Assembly (NCBI GenBank): GCA_032718565.1
Contig: JAVGVS010000157.1
Location: forward strand, 732,355-796,354
Source of the DNA: Distichodus sexfasciatus
Lineage: Eukaryota; Chordata; Actinopteri; Characiformes; Distichodontidae
Length of the DNA stretch: 64,000 bases
Reading direction: 5' to 3'
Below the pieces are notes generated by a model. The model was not told the origin of the DNA, searched no databases, and saw nothing but the letters and a program-made list of their open reading frames with translations. Position 1 is the first letter of the stretch, and each line of letters opens with the position of its first letter. Below are positions 36,766 through 48,644 of the stretch, in pieces. The position numbers were made by a program, and so were the translations under genes.

Positions 36766-39105
36766 AGCAACCGCCTGCAGCACGAGCTCACCTGGGTTTC
36801 AGAACATGAAGAGACTCCGTGGCACATGACGTCACTTCTGCTTTTCTAAACCGAGCACGTGCACGACATACCGGATCAAAAAACATAAATATCACACATC
36901 TAAGTCATCATCTCTCTGTAATAAAAATATCAAATAGTAGTCAAAGCTTAAAAATCAGTCCCCGATTCAAAACATACCGTTTTCCCAAGTGTAGATAATT
37001 ATCAATCATGACAAGACATAATTAAGCGTTAAAATAGACTATTTTAAAACAAAGGCACTTATTCAAGTTCTGAGAAAAGACACTCGGATTATGGAAAATT
37101 AAATGCTAAAAACTGTAATTTTTACAGCTTGCAGTCCGCTCAGACTAGGACTTGTGAAAGTGCCTCAGTGCTGATCTCTAACTAGTGTCTTCAGTTTTCA
37201 AAGGGACACTCCACTCAAAAATGGACATCTGGCCAGTAATATATGAAAGCCTATGGGCAAGCAGCATAATATCACAGTACCATAGTTACATTACTAGGAA
37301 TGTCTCTTTATGGTCTTGAAGGCTGCTTTACAGGAATTTAAATTATATGAAGAGGTTTATGACTGAGCTGATGTCTTTTATGGCCAACTTATAAATTGAT
37401 GCATCATAAAAACAGCATTCCTTAAGGTCTCTTTTGGTGTTAATCTACTGCCAGCTATTTCACATCATAAACACCAATTCAAAGCTTTAACAAGAAGACC
37501 AGTGTTTATGTGCTGTTTGTTTTATAGTTGAACTCTCCTGCCGCTTGGGGGAAGATGCAGTTATTGCAAAAATCCCATATTCTTCTAATCTCTGGAGCTG
37601 TAAATGTTTTCTTTAAAAAAACCATAGAACCCAGATTGAGCTGTGGAATGTTCTGGTATCAGATAATAGCCAGTTTGGCCTCTCTGTTTTCCAGAGTTGA
37701 ATACTGATATTCTCAAATTCCATAACTATCATGTTGTAATATTAAAAATATGTTTGGAGTTCAACTGACACAGGATTAAAAAAAAAAAAAAAACGGTACA
37801 GATAAAAAAAATTAAGTAATAATTTAACACAAGTTCAAGTGCACTGTGTGCTGTGTTCACAATGATAATCACTCACTCGAAAAATACGTATATAAAAACA
37901 AAGTGTGCCCTTTAGTGGACGAGTTACACAATAACAAGCCCTAATATTGATATACTGTATCTCCAATTAGAGCATATTGTCCGATTATACTGGCATACTG
38001 GACTCTTGAAGTCAGAACAAATATTAGCACCAGGAAACACATTCGAACTGTTTTATTCTTTATTAAAAATCTAGCTCGAGCATCAGTAACATCATTCTAT
38101 TAGTAAGCAAATTGTCTGAAATCCTCTTCGTCAGTTGTTGGAGAGTTGGAGAGGTGGACGTCTGGAAGACAGGTCAATACGAACGTTCTGAACTTTCTAA
38201 ATGCTCTAAACGCTGCTGTTCCCAACGCCAGAAAAGACTTTAATATGACGAGAGTTTCCAGCACCACCCTGTCGGTCACTTTCGCTCAACTCTTCCAATT
38301 CCAAGGAGCCAAAAGAAGAAACCGAAACTTAAAAAAAAAGAAAGAAAACAAACTCTCTGTAATGAGAACACCGCTATTGGAAACGTCAGCATTTACAGAT
38401 CTGCGTGATGCATTCTGAGTTCATTTTTTTGTTGTTCTAAAGATCGTAGAATGCTTCTTTAAAGCCGAGCTCTCCCTGAAAGAGTTAAATACCTCCTAGG
38501 CTATGGAATCTATTTACATATATAACTTTGTTAAATACTTTAGTTAAATTAAAATAGTAATGTTTTTATGTGGATATGGAAAACGTTCAGAGGCTGAGAA
38601 AGCCAAATGACATTTTACAATATTTTAAATAGAAATATGTGCATCTAATAGAAAAATACACTGCAAACGCACAAAACATATAATTCAAGTTCATGGTGCA
38701 TTTTGCAGACACCACACAAAATTTTGTGGGGCCTTTTTTCTCTCACAGCTTATTTTTTCCATTTGCGGCACATTTTCCTATTCGCATCACCTTTTCAATT
38801 TGCGGTGATTTTTTTCAAAAAAATTGCGGCGTGCCATTTCTCTATTCAAGGTGCCTTAAAAAAATCTAGACACCTTCATTTTTCTATCGCCAACAGCTTT
38901 TTTTCCCATTTGTACCATTTTATTGCAGAGCCTTTTTCTCTTTGCTTTCCGTTTTTATGTTCTCGAATCGCATCAGGCTTTCTCGGCCGTCGCCCAAACC
39001 GGGCATAGCCCTAAAACACCTTGACCTTCTCGCCCTTTTTAAACTCAGTGTCCCCGACTAACCTTGCCTCGTCTCTCTCTCAGGACCTGAAGAAAAATAA
39101 GACGT
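36766..39105. other. Intergenic DNA and 3' flank of chst10
   Basis: No gene was recognised. A SINE tail fragment lies near 37.84-37.88 kb. A plus-strand open frame of 90 codons (38146-38418) has no known relative. Minus-strand AATAAA hexamers (TTTATT on plus, for example near 38.92 and 38.05 kb) are possible chst10 polyadenylation signals, so part of this stretch is likely chst10 3' UTR. Confidence 0.4.
37838..37880 (+). repeat. SINE tail fragment
   Basis: Only the last ~40 bp of the SINE family is present: GTGCACTGTGTGCTGTGTTC and ACAATGATAATCACTCACTC. Confidence 0.6.
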
Positions 39106-42100
39106 CTACCCGTCCAGCAGGAAAGCGGGTCGCTGGTAACCGAAGAGGGCGAAGTCTCCCTGGTAGCGGGCGTAGAGGCGTCGCACGTCACGCTTGCTGA
39201 TCCCAGAGAAATATTGCTCCACCTTGGTGCGATTGTAGCGGGTGATGCCCTGTGGGATGCGGGGGTAGGAAACGAGGCCCGTGATGCCAGCAGCTCGGAG
39301 GATGTAGGGGGCGTCATGCTCCAGCGTTTCGTGGTGGCCCACGGCGTCGTACGCCACGTCGCAGGGCGCGCACAGCTCGGCGTAGGTCAGCCAGTGGATC
39401 ACGTGTTCCCCGAACTGGCGGTCCAGGCGCCGGCGGCCCGCCTCGTCGTCAAGATAACGCACAAAGTCCTCGAAGCGGAGGCCGGCACCCTCGTTTCGGC
39501 CCTCGGAGTCCTGGTCTCGATGGCTTCTGCGGTACTTGCGGATGATGGCGGGCGCGATGTCGTGCTTGTACCATGGCTCGAAGCGTGGGTTCTTCACAAA
39601 CTTGTCTTTGAAGGCCGAGATGAGGCGCTCGAATGGGTCGCGCACGATGAAGAACTTGAAGTAGGTCTTCAGTCTGGTCAAAAAATATAATCTAACTTGC
39701 ATTTTTACTGTATCTTGTGAGCTGGATTTGAATTAATAACCTATTGGTCTAGAGCAATATGACCACAAATCAATATCACGATTAACTGAATTTTTTACCT
39801 CGATTACGATTATTTCTAAAGAAAGAGTGGGTATTTTTTGTGTTTCATTTTCGGAATCAGGCCATAATTGTTTTGTTTTGTTTTTTAAGTCATCAGCATC
39901 AAAACGATGCTTAGATTTGCCCAATATTTTCAGCTGATATTTGATGACGCATTTATTGTACGTCGGCAAGGTTGCGCTCGTGCCAGGCATGTCCAAAGTC
40001 CCAGGTGGGATTTTACATGGCACCAAATGTATGGCACCAAAACTCTGAGTGTGCAGTGGAACTTTGGTGAGCAAGATATCTTGTCTTTACATGCTCGACT
40101 TGATACCGTCCCAATTATCGGCATCGGCCAATAATCCTCAAATCATACATCCTTGGTGTTACGAGAATTTTTAAAACTAAATTTAAAATATCAACACGGG
40201 CAAAGATTATGTCGATTAGAGGTTCTGCATGTCTGGTTTTGATTAGATGATTACGATTCATTTTCGATTAACTGCCCAGCCCTAGTTGTGGAGCAGGAGC
40301 AGGTATGGCGAGCATAATGCAGCACATAAATCGAGCATCAGAATGAATCCTGACCTTTCATTGATGTCTGCGTCACTCATAGAGGACAAGCGGGGTAAAC
40401 CGTTTCTCTCGTGGTCATGGACCATATTCTCAGGTATGTCTTCCACTCTGGAGAACTTTCCTAAATTTGGATGAAAAAATAAAAATGCAATGAAGACAGA
40501 GCAGCGAGAAGGAAAAATTAAGACAGGTCAAAAATAAAAATGAGTTAATAGCTCTAGAGAAGAGTGAGGATTTCAGCAGAGGCTCTGACCGTTGAGGACG
40601 ATGAGGACCTTCTTCCACTGCGTGTTGCCCACTTTGGGGGTCTGGCAGAACAGGATCTTGTGTTTGTCGCAGACGAAGATGCGGTCGAGGACGAACTTGC
40701 GCAGCGGAGTGTGGGTGAGGTTCCAGAGCGACGAGTTCCTGCAGACGCTGGACAGCAGCTGGAGACGCTGCGCGCTCACCTCATGCCAGTCCGACAGGTC
40801 AGCTTCAGTCGGGGAACTTGAGGACTAAACACACAGACACACACACACACAGGTTTTTAGTAGTCATTTAGGCCACAGAGGTGAATACAGGATTGTGTGA
40901 CTGTTCAGGGTTTCTGCAGATTTCATAATGTCAAATGTAAGACTTTTTAAGACCAATATGAATTAAATTTAAGACCTATATCACAGCATCAAAAACACAT
41001 ACAAAAGAAAATGCAGAATTGCAGAATCACAAATTTATTGCAACAGTGCTGAAAACAGGTTAGATGCATTGTTGAACTACAAAAAACAACATACACACAG
41101 CTTAGCACAAGTCTGTAGTGTGTATGCACACGTGTGTGTGTGTGTGGGTGCTACATTAATCTCAGCTCTTCTCCCTTGGCCAGAATCTCCTCTTCAATGT
41201 TCTTGAGCTCAGCTGATTTCTCCTTGCTGGCCCTCCTCAAAGCATTTGACTTAGTTATTAGCTGAGCCATCTTACTGCCAGCCTTGCCTTCAGCCTCCTC
41301 TGCAAATTTGTCTGCATCTCTAGAAAGACTTTCAGCAACTGTTTGTATGGTGTTCCTCCTTTTTTTTAGTTCCTCTAAGCAATCCTCTGCCGCCTTTCTC
41401 TTTTGGCCCTGTGCAAGAGATTCTTTCTTTTTTCTCTCTGTCTCAAGGTAGAGACGGTGCCTGGTTCTGGCTGACGCCACTCACCTCAAGAGTTCTTTTG
41501 TCAGGGGAACTTTGATAACACCCCCATGTCGGGTGACATAGTCACATACCAGTCTCTGTGCTACTAAAGTGTCCTCTTGCATGTTGCAGGTTTCTATTTC
41601 TTTATTAACAGAAAAGCCTCTGTCAACAGTGGCCTGTCCATGAGACAAAATCAGAAGCTTCTGGCAAAAAGCAAAAAGCTCTGGGTAGTTATTGAGGAAA
41701 CTGCTCAGGAAGACATCAAGCCTCTTTTGGATTGGTGGGAAAGAGACAAACTCCTCGCTTCTGCATTCAGCAGACAGGAAGGCATCAAATTGTTGGAGAA
41801 TGACATCCCCTAAGACAAAACAAGTGAAAGATAAAAATTTATTTTTGATAAATCATTACAATACATCATTACAATATATTAACAATCTATCACGGTTATA
41901 ATGAGCAGAACCACTACATTTGTTGGTAACGGTGGATAATGTCAAAGGTCATTTCAACACCAAGCCAGCTACTGCACACAGAACACGTGCACCATGAACA
42001 TGACAAAAGTAACAGATCTGCACTCAAAAATATCCTGACTAGAAAAATATAAAAGGAAAAAGTGCACACAACAAATAATAAGTGTAGTGAAAAGGAGAAA

Positions 42101-45100
42101 CTTGCAAAAGCTATTAGATGCGTGAAATGAAACATTTATTTAAAAAAAAAAGGTTCGGCCATAACACAGATTGTGTTAACAGCACTTAGAATATTTTAAA
42201 AAGAAGTCTCTGTGCTGACCTCTTACTTTTGTTAAAAACCTATTCTGAACTATTCCTCCCAGCAGAAACACCTCCTTTCAGTTGCTTGTCTTGCAGAAAT
42301 GTCTGAACAAGACATTTCATCTGCCTCTTGCACTTGTCTGGGTCTCTGAACATGACAGAGAGGTTCAGACACGCCATCTGCGTAACTGTAGCATATTTGA
42401 GAGGGCTCTTCTCCTGTATTTTCCTGACGAGTCTCTTTTCAACTCAAGGACTCTGAGCTCAACAATTGTCCTGCTCTAGACAGAGGAATTAAGCAGTCAT
42501 AATTTGTACAATTAAATGATATTTGCTGCTGCTGCTGAACACAGTATATAAAGTATCTTTCTAAATTACTACACTACCTTGAGGACTGACTCAGCACCCA
42601 AGCCGATGTCAATATCCTTTGGTTGGAGCCAGTTGTTCTTGTCCCAAAAGATGCTGTCCCAGGGTTTGGTAGTTGTTTTCTTCTCACTGCATCTATAGAC
42701 TTTGTAAGTGATGGCCAAACTTCAAGAGCTCTCTCTATTACAGGCTGGTTTTCAAGCCACCGATGACCACAGAAAGATAAAGGGAAGATGATGGACTTGG
42801 TCACGGCAGTGTAGTCATCTCTTCTTGCTGGCACATTATGGAGTAATGTGTGCATGGCTCTTAGTAGTTTTTCCACTTGCCATGTGGAAAAGCCACTTTT
42901 GACTGCATTATGTAACGTGTGGAGTCCACAGTTCCCCACAGCAACAAGCTGAGAACCTCCATACCTTTCTGCGAGCTCTTGTTGGAAGAGTTTAAAAACA
43001 TTTAAAATTCACATTGGGCCCATCCACTGAAATGGACACCAGTTTTCTTAGGTCAAGGGGATCCACACACTCCTGAGAAAAAATAAACAAAAATGTAACA
43101 CTTAATTCATATTCACTTAGACATATTCTTTTATTTCTGTTATTGTTTAAAATTAACATAGAAGTGAGTAAGCATGCATTCATTATACTGTACTGTGAAT
43201 GCAGCCACCCTGCCCTTTTCTATTAATTGTGTTTAATGTCCGTACCTTTTTACTAAGCCCATTGAACCACGTAAGCCTATATTATACAACACTATTGTCA
43301 TAATACTATCCGAATATCCAGCCCTTGGCAGACAGGCCTTTTCCTTTTAACCACAGATCTGCTCAAGCTTTCTTCTTTCATACTGTTAATGATGTTATAC
43401 AAGTGTAATTAAAATACAATTCAATTATTTCTTAAATAGTTTTAATAAAGGAGAGTAGTATAAACAATATGAAAAATGAATAACAATCCACTTAATAAAA
43501 CAGAAAAGGTAACCCTAATTACTCAAAAAAAAAAAAAAAACACTATAAAAATGGCAAAATAAAACATTTACTTACTTTCACGTGCTTCATTAAGTCCTCG
43601 GCTGTAGCATGCCCCATGAACTGGGATGCTAGGTATCTTGACTGCACCTGCCCGCTTTCCCCAAAACATACGTGCAAGTCCAGTTGCTTCATTTTGGAGG
43701 TGCGATTAAGACTTTCGTCAAACATCAGCACAAACGGCCCGGTCACTTTCGAAATTAGGTCTCTCTTGATAAAATCCGCTAGTCCAAAACGCGCAATGTA
43801 AGACGCTTTATCTTTCCCGCACCTAAATGATTTAGAGATGTCAGAGTCCGGAAACATCGTCTGAAACAATTAACCGATTTCCTCATTCGCACTATAGGAT
43901 TGGTGTCTAGTCACGACGTGGAGGACCCAGAGCACCTCTGCTCTTAGCGTTGGCTCTGATCCAAAGGCGACACGGAGGTCGCTCGCGGGGGTTGCGGAGC
44001 TGCAGTGTGGGCCTTGCCTAGGCAGTGTGGAGCCACCAGATACTTGGCAGAATTGGCTGATGGCTGTCGTTTGCTGGAGACCCTTCACAGTAGTCAGATG
44101 TTTCTCACTTTTTGCATGAGACGCTCGGGCTTGTACACCTAACGTTCCCACTTTAATCGCTTTCTTGCATAATAAACAGTATGCTTCAAATGCATTGTTA
44201 GCAATTGGCCTTAACCAATCCTTATATTCAGTTTTTTCAAGCCAGGGATCGCTAAACCTGCACTTCCCCATAGCTAAAACGTAAACTCGGTTTTACGTCT
44301 GTGGTAACACACAATCCGAGAGAGACTCGCGCCAATAACAGAAAGCTGATTGGCTGTTGCATGTTGGTCTCATTTGTAGTCGTAATACAGCGAATTATAT
44401 TTAGACTAGTGAAACAAAAAAACTACAACACCACGGAATCAACCAAGCAACAACAAAAACAGAAATAGAATTAAAATGAGCTTTACATGGACATCGGAAA
44501 AATAAGACCTGTGAAAAAGTATTTAAGACCTAGATCAGCGAATTTAAAACTTTTTAAGGCCTAAAAATTAGTTTTTTAAATTTTAGACTTTTTAAGACTC
44601 TGCGGAAACCCTGCTGTTAGACACTATGATTTATCAATCAAACGCTAAAATCTTGCCTACTCAAATGTGATCATGTCACTGTTATGGGGGGGCTGGTAGT
44701 GTAACGGTTGGGGACTCAGCCCTGTCATCAGGAGGTCGCCGTGAGTAAGGTACTCCTCCCTGAGCGCTGCCAAAATAGCTGCCCACTGCTCCTTGACTGA
44801 CTATTTACTTTTAGTGGTGGGTGTGTGGACGGAGGGACAGACACACAGAAAGAGACAGAGAAGGAGAGACAGAAAGAAAAAGACTGACAGAATAGGATAA
44901 GAAAGGAAGAGAGCGAGAAAGAATGAATGATAGAAATCGAGGGAAAGAAAGAGCGAAAGAGACCAGTAAAGCTGGGAATACACTGTGCGATTTTTTCAGT
45001 CGCGTTATTCAGCTCCTGCTTAAACTGTACGAGTGAATCGCAGGGGTTAAAAGTTGGCAGCTCACGATTCATGTTCTCACACTATACGGCCTGATGCTCT

Positions 45101-45980
45101 GATGCGACATGCCTGCTCACACTGTACGTCCATACACGACACGTCGGACTCTTGTATCCAGAATTGCAACGTAAACAGAAGAAGAACGTGCTGCCTTGCT
45201 GCTCCGTCTAGTCTAAAAATTCACTTTCACTTCTGTGTTTGCGCATGCGCAGTGTGAGATGTTGAGTTAAATCGGCTCGTGGCTCTGCTTCAACAGTGCG
45301 ATACCCTCACGAGGGGCGACCAGGATTTCAAACAGATTTGATTTTCTTGCGACCATACGACTGCTGATTGGGAGCTGGTCATGAGGTGTTAATCGCTTCT
45401 CGTTACCCCATGTATACTACACGATGCACGACACACGATTAAGCCGAAACTCGGGCCGATCCCCAAAACTGTTGCACGAGTGAAAAATCATCTCAAAATG
45501 GGCCAAAAATCGCACAGTGTAAGCCCGCCTTAAGAGAGAGAGAAAGAACAAGAGAGAGAAAGAAAGAAGAGTAAGAGAAAGAAAAGATGAGTGAAAGAAA
45601 GAGAAAGAAACAAAGGGAGAAAAAAACAAAAGAAATGACAGGATGAAAAAGAAAGAAGTAAAGAGAAAAAGGAAGACTGACTGCTGGAGGTGGACGTGTT
45701 GGTGCTCTTTGCGCCAGCTGCTCGGGTTTCACAGTCTTTACAGAAGGAACGGTGCGGTTGGACATGTCAACTCTCACTTTGTAGCCTGGAAACAAAGAAA
45801 ACAATACAATCGATGTATCGATATTGAGTGATGCATTCTTACACCCCGATTTAAGTCGCTCCCAGTGCACCACCTACTGTCTGGCATTCGGAAGCCGAGG
45901 TTGAATAACTTGGTGATGATCACGATGAGGAGCAGAACCCATCCGCACGCCCCCACCAACAGCCAGTGGCGCCGCATCAT
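39106..45980 (-). CDS. chst10: Carbohydrate sulfotransferase 10 (HNK-1 sulfotransferase)
   Basis: Five coding exons give 371 aa: 45980-45878, 45785-45682, 40824-40590, 40460-40355 and 39673-39106 (stop TAG). The enzyme transfers sulfate from PAPS to terminal glucuronic acid to make the HNK-1 epitope, in the Golgi. A short cytoplasmic tail and one hydrophobic segment (~6-24, WLLVGACGWVLLLIVIITK) give type II topology. The 5'-phosphosulfate loop is TPKVGNTQWKK (~131-141) and the 3'-phosphate site RDPFERLISAF (~194-204). Downstream WVTY-like HWLTYAELCAPC, GHHETLEHDAPYIL and ISKRDVRRLYARYQGDFALF match CHST10 closely, unlike CHST11-13. NRT sequons are potential N-glycosylation sites. It is slightly longer than the ~356-aa human protein, mostly in the stem. 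The stem junction (PPPA to SSSSP) is the least certain, though phases agree. The first of two adjacent ATGs was taken as start. Confidence 0.95.
39735..40290. repeat. chst10: Nested MITE-like repeats in chst10 intron 4
   Basis: The outer parts (CACGATTAACTGAATTTTTT... and ...TTTTCGATTAACTGCCCAGC plus CCTAG) look like two ends of one repeat. The middle (about 39880-40135, containing AAACGATGCTTAGATTTGCC and ATTATCGGCATCGGCC) is the reverse complement of the repeat seen at 10.54-11.19 kb. Confidence 0.5.
40906..44613 (-). mobile_element. hAT-like DNA transposon, 3.7 kb, in chst10 intron 2
   Basis: Terminal inverted repeats CAGGGTTTCTGCAGA (left) and CAGGGTTTCCGCAGA (right, reverse complement) bound the element, and AAGACTTTTTAAGAC-like motifs lie inside both ends. 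The direct repeat CTGTT flanks it on both sides, fitting a 5-bp target duplication; classic hAT elements make 8. It carries a decayed transposase gene on the minus strand (separate entry), so it is an autonomous-type copy that no longer works. It sits in the 4.9 kb intron between chst10 coding exons 2 and 3, in the same orientation. Confidence 0.85.
41151..44271 (-). pseudogene. hAT-family transposase, broken
   Basis: The frame opens at 44271 with MGKCRFSDPWLEKTEYKDWL and a zinc-binding region with a CLLC pair and two histidines (BED-like). It continues with a block containing GPFVLMFDESLNRTSKMKQL, then an intron (donor AAA|GTAAGT near 43.57 kb, acceptor TTTTCTCAG near 43.08 kb) into ECVDPLDLRKLVSISVDGPN. 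The C terminus has the hAT dimerisation signature LILSHGQATVDRGFSVNKEI, then a lysine/glutamate-rich coiled-coil tail ending at 41151. Lesions seen: an in-frame TAA just before LFQTMFPDSD (near 43.87 kb), a one-base frameshift in a T run near 42.99 kb, and an in-frame TGA near 41.48 kb. Other differences are likely, as the middle was not followed completely. Dispersed stops argue against a domesticated gene. Confidence 0.8.
44685..44805 (+). repeat. SINE head and middle fragment
   Basis: GGGCTGGTAGTGTAACGGTT, then GTGAGTAAGGTACTCCTCCC and AGCTGCCCACTGCTCCTTGA. The 3' half is missing; a GA-rich tract carrying the Harbinger MITE follows. Confidence 0.7.
44970..45530. mobile_element. PIF/Harbinger-type MITE, copy 2 (561 bp)
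   Basis: Ends are AGCTGGGAATACACTGTGCG and, reverse-complemented, AGGCGGGCTTACACTGTGCG, flanked by TAA on both sides. A 3-bp TAA/TTA target duplication is typical of PIF/Harbinger. It is nearly identical to the copy at 13492-14048, with a 4-base length difference near GTTTGCGCATGCGCAG. It has no coding capacity; the Cys/His-rich open frame inside is incidental. It lies within chst10 intron 2 in a GA-rich tract. Confidence 0.85.
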
Positions 45981-46005
45981 TGGGTAGCAGACATGCTGAC
46001 TCAGC
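45981..46005 (-). other. chst10: 5' UTR part of the chst10 start-codon exon
   Basis: Upstream of the ATG, the minus strand shows a long pyrimidine tract ending GTGCTCAG|GCTGAG, a good splice acceptor 25 bases before the start codon. This implies at least one non-coding 5' exon further right. Confidence 0.65.
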
Positions 46006-46357
46006 CTGAGCACGAGCAGGAGAAGGAAAAAACAGAAGGACAAAAAAAGTCAACAAATAACTAATCAATGAAACAAAGCACAGTAAAAGGCCATCGCTTG
46101 AAGCTAAATAAACAAGCCCCAATCTCTTTTCTGCCCGTCAGTTAGAGGCGAAAGCAAGAATAAGCCAAGCGAGAGTCTGTTTTCTCCAAACCTCTAGTCA
46201 TTTGAGTCTCTCAGTACAAGGTGGAGTCTAGCGGGGCTCAGCAATATGAGTAATGTCTACAACGCCGGCCAAAATCATACTCTCACTCCTCTCAACAGAG
46301 GTAAAATGGCATCTTTGTGCATGTTTGTGAAGGAAAACTTACATACATACACAAATT

Positions 46358-47760
46358 TAGGGATGCACCGATCCGATGCAGTTATCGGTCCAATAATGAC
46401 TCATGAGCAGAACAAGCAACGCAACACACAACAACCCCAAAAGCAAATCACATGATTATACTGTTAATTTCCTTAACTTCACTCGCAATCTCTGTGTTCC
46501 TGATGGTTTTAGCACTGTAGGATTATGGACCAAACATATGTGTTAAAACCAGGGCCGGCCCGTGGCATAGGCAATATAGGCAAATGCTAAGGGCGCCATC
46601 CATCCAGAGGGCGCCACAAACGGAGGAAGAAAAAAGGGTAACATTCCACTATTCTTAAAACTAGTTGGTATTAATGTCTTAATATGAAAAGAACAAGCCC
46701 ACATGAATTTACCTGCTTTTAAAGCCTATTACATCGTAGTAGTAATAATAATAATGATACGTAACTTTCCTATGAGGCCACCGCGGCGCCCCCCTCCTCC
46801 GTCTAATTAGCCTTTACCTGCTACTCAGAGGGATGGTCATTTTTTGATGTGTCAACAAGCTCAACATGTCAAAACGTCCTAAATTATCTGGTGCCCATGG
46901 GAGGAAAGGAAGAGGAGGAAAAACGCGACAAAGACAGAGGTAACGTAAGGTTACAGTAAAGATGATGTCATGACATTATTTGTTTATACTAATATAATTT
47001 GCATATCAGAAAAAAGCACATTGTATATTATACAGTACAGTCTACATCATGCATGCATCTGATTTTTTTTATTTATATTATTTCAGTTAATTCTTGAAAT
47101 CATGTGTTTATTATTAGACTGGTGTCACATACTCCTCTTCTGTCTTCAGATGCGCTGCTGAGGTTTCTCAGTACCACCCCAGAGGTCTTTGTAAGATCAC
47201 CTTTTTGTTAAAATTTGTATTTAAATCCTTCTAATTGTCATTTTTTGTGCATACTGGTTTCTTTAATGTCTTATTTTGTGCAGTGCCTTATTTATATTGT
47301 ATTTATAATTTAAGTTATGTCACTTTTTATTTTGGGAATATTTAAATCTAATACTTTATGTAAGCTATTTATATTGTATATGTTCAGTTCATATTTTTTT
47401 GTATTTCTTTCTAAGTATTTTGAATGTGCTATTGGTTTATTTAAATAAAAGAATGTCTAAGACAAAGCTATTCAGTTTCTTGTGAATATATGTACACTAG
47501 CAGTGGAATTTACTCCGATGCGAGAGGCGCCGCCTAAAATCTTGCCTAGGGCTCCAAATTTGTTAGGGCCGGGCCTGGATAAAACGAATAATTGTTGAGA
47601 TGCTATTTTAATAATAAATAATTTAGCATACACATATGAGTCTTATTTCATTGTTTTAGTTAGGAAAACAGTATATAAGTCAAGCATTTCCTTTAGTACA
47701 TACTAATCTGTCTCCTCCTCACAGAGAAACAACCTATTAATTAAAAACAAAGCTTTTTAT
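46358..47760. repeat. Older interspersed repeat split by a hAT element
   Basis: The flanks of the hAT derivative at 46550-47577 (about 46358-46549 and 47586-47760) align collinearly with the repeat at about 1010-1440: both contain AATCACATGATTATACTGTT-like, CTGTGTTCCTGATGG and TATTTTAATAA..AAATAAT segments in the same order. The left part begins TAGGGATGCACCGATCCGAT, a common teleost repeat start. It lies in the chst10 5' intron. Confidence 0.65.
46550..47577 (+). mobile_element. Non-autonomous hAT element with transposase start exons
   Basis: Inverted ends CAGGGCCGGCCC and CAGGCCCGGCCC (reverse complement) are flanked by 8-bp direct repeats GTTAAAAC and GATAAAAC (one mismatch), the hAT signature. 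Inside, 46866-46939 opens MSKRPKLSGAHGRKGRGGKT and ends at a donor AGAG|GTAACG. A second block after CTGTCTTCAG at 47150 reads DALLRFLSTTPEVF in a shifted phase. These resemble the first exons of hAT proteins of the ZMYM1-like group; the catalytic part is missing, so this is an internal deletion derivative. Confidence 0.82.
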
Positions 47761-48299
47761 TAACAGCGCTCGTAACCCCCCTCCCCCATTTAATAAAAAT
47801 AAATATCAACATCCCGACAGCATGGTGCATAAATATTAGGATATTGGCCGTTAAACACGAATTTTAGTAAATATTTTTCAGTTTCTTTACGTAAATAACG
47901 CTCCCTCCATCAGCAAAGCTCTAAGTAGCTACCCGGCTAACCAACATGCTACCTGAACCTGGCCCTAACTCGATAAAAAATAATACTAAAGCCTCAATAC
48001 AGACACGTAATTACTAATACTGACTAAATTCAGTTAAGTCAGAACCCAATGGGATTCATGAGGAGACGAAAATGCGTTTTAAAAGCGGCAAGATTTTAGC
48101 AGGTGAAGCACAGCCCAGGGCCGTGTCCCATTCCGGACACGTACTTGGGTACTTGGCAGCGTCTCCGCAAAGCCAGAAGCCGGCGTTTTGAGGCACTGCG
48201 TAGTACGCAAAGATTAACTGAGGTGTGCCCAGACGCTGGTCGCCGCTGAAAGCAGTTATTCAGCTCTAGGAAAGTCACGCAAATAAAATAAAGCGAGTC

Positions 48300-48520
48300 A
48301 CGAAGATCACCTTATGAGAGAAAATCCGCAAAGCGACGCGCTGCACAGCGGAGTCCCACGCCGCCGCCACGATGCCACACGGCCGGAGGTTTGGGTGTCG
48401 GTTCTGGCATTTTCCTCCTCGGGCCGCGACTCCGCTCTCGTGTTGACGCTCGGTGGTCGCTCGTCGGCTCTGCTGGTTACACGCTGAACGCGGAATTCTA
48501 CCGGCGCCACCTGGTGGATA
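48300..48520 (-). promoter_or_regulatory. chst10: CpG-rich candidate promoter and non-coding first exon of chst10
   Basis: A compact CpG-rich patch lies 2.3 kb upstream of the chst10 start-codon exon, with a donor-like CATAAG|GTGATC on the minus strand (exon side ending at 48311). It fits the missing non-coding first exon that the acceptor at 46005 requires. No TATA box was noted. A new gene starting here cannot be excluded. Confidence 0.4.
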
Positions 48521-48644
48521 AACGCGGAATCGATTCAGTTCAGGGCTTAAATGAACTTACCTGCGGTTCACTTATTTGTCCACCAGACGGCGCCACTGAA
48601 GCGAAGGACTCAGTTCAAGCCAGTGTTTTTGGTAAAGAATATTG

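Noticed and set aside
38146..38418. 90-codon plus-strand frame
   Set aside because: No recognisable domain; it lies in the chst10 3' flank and ends in a low-complexity lysine run.
41151..44271. hAT transposase as a domesticated host gene
   Set aside because: Two in-frame stops and a frameshift, with terminal repeats and target duplication still visible, fit a decaying transposon instead.
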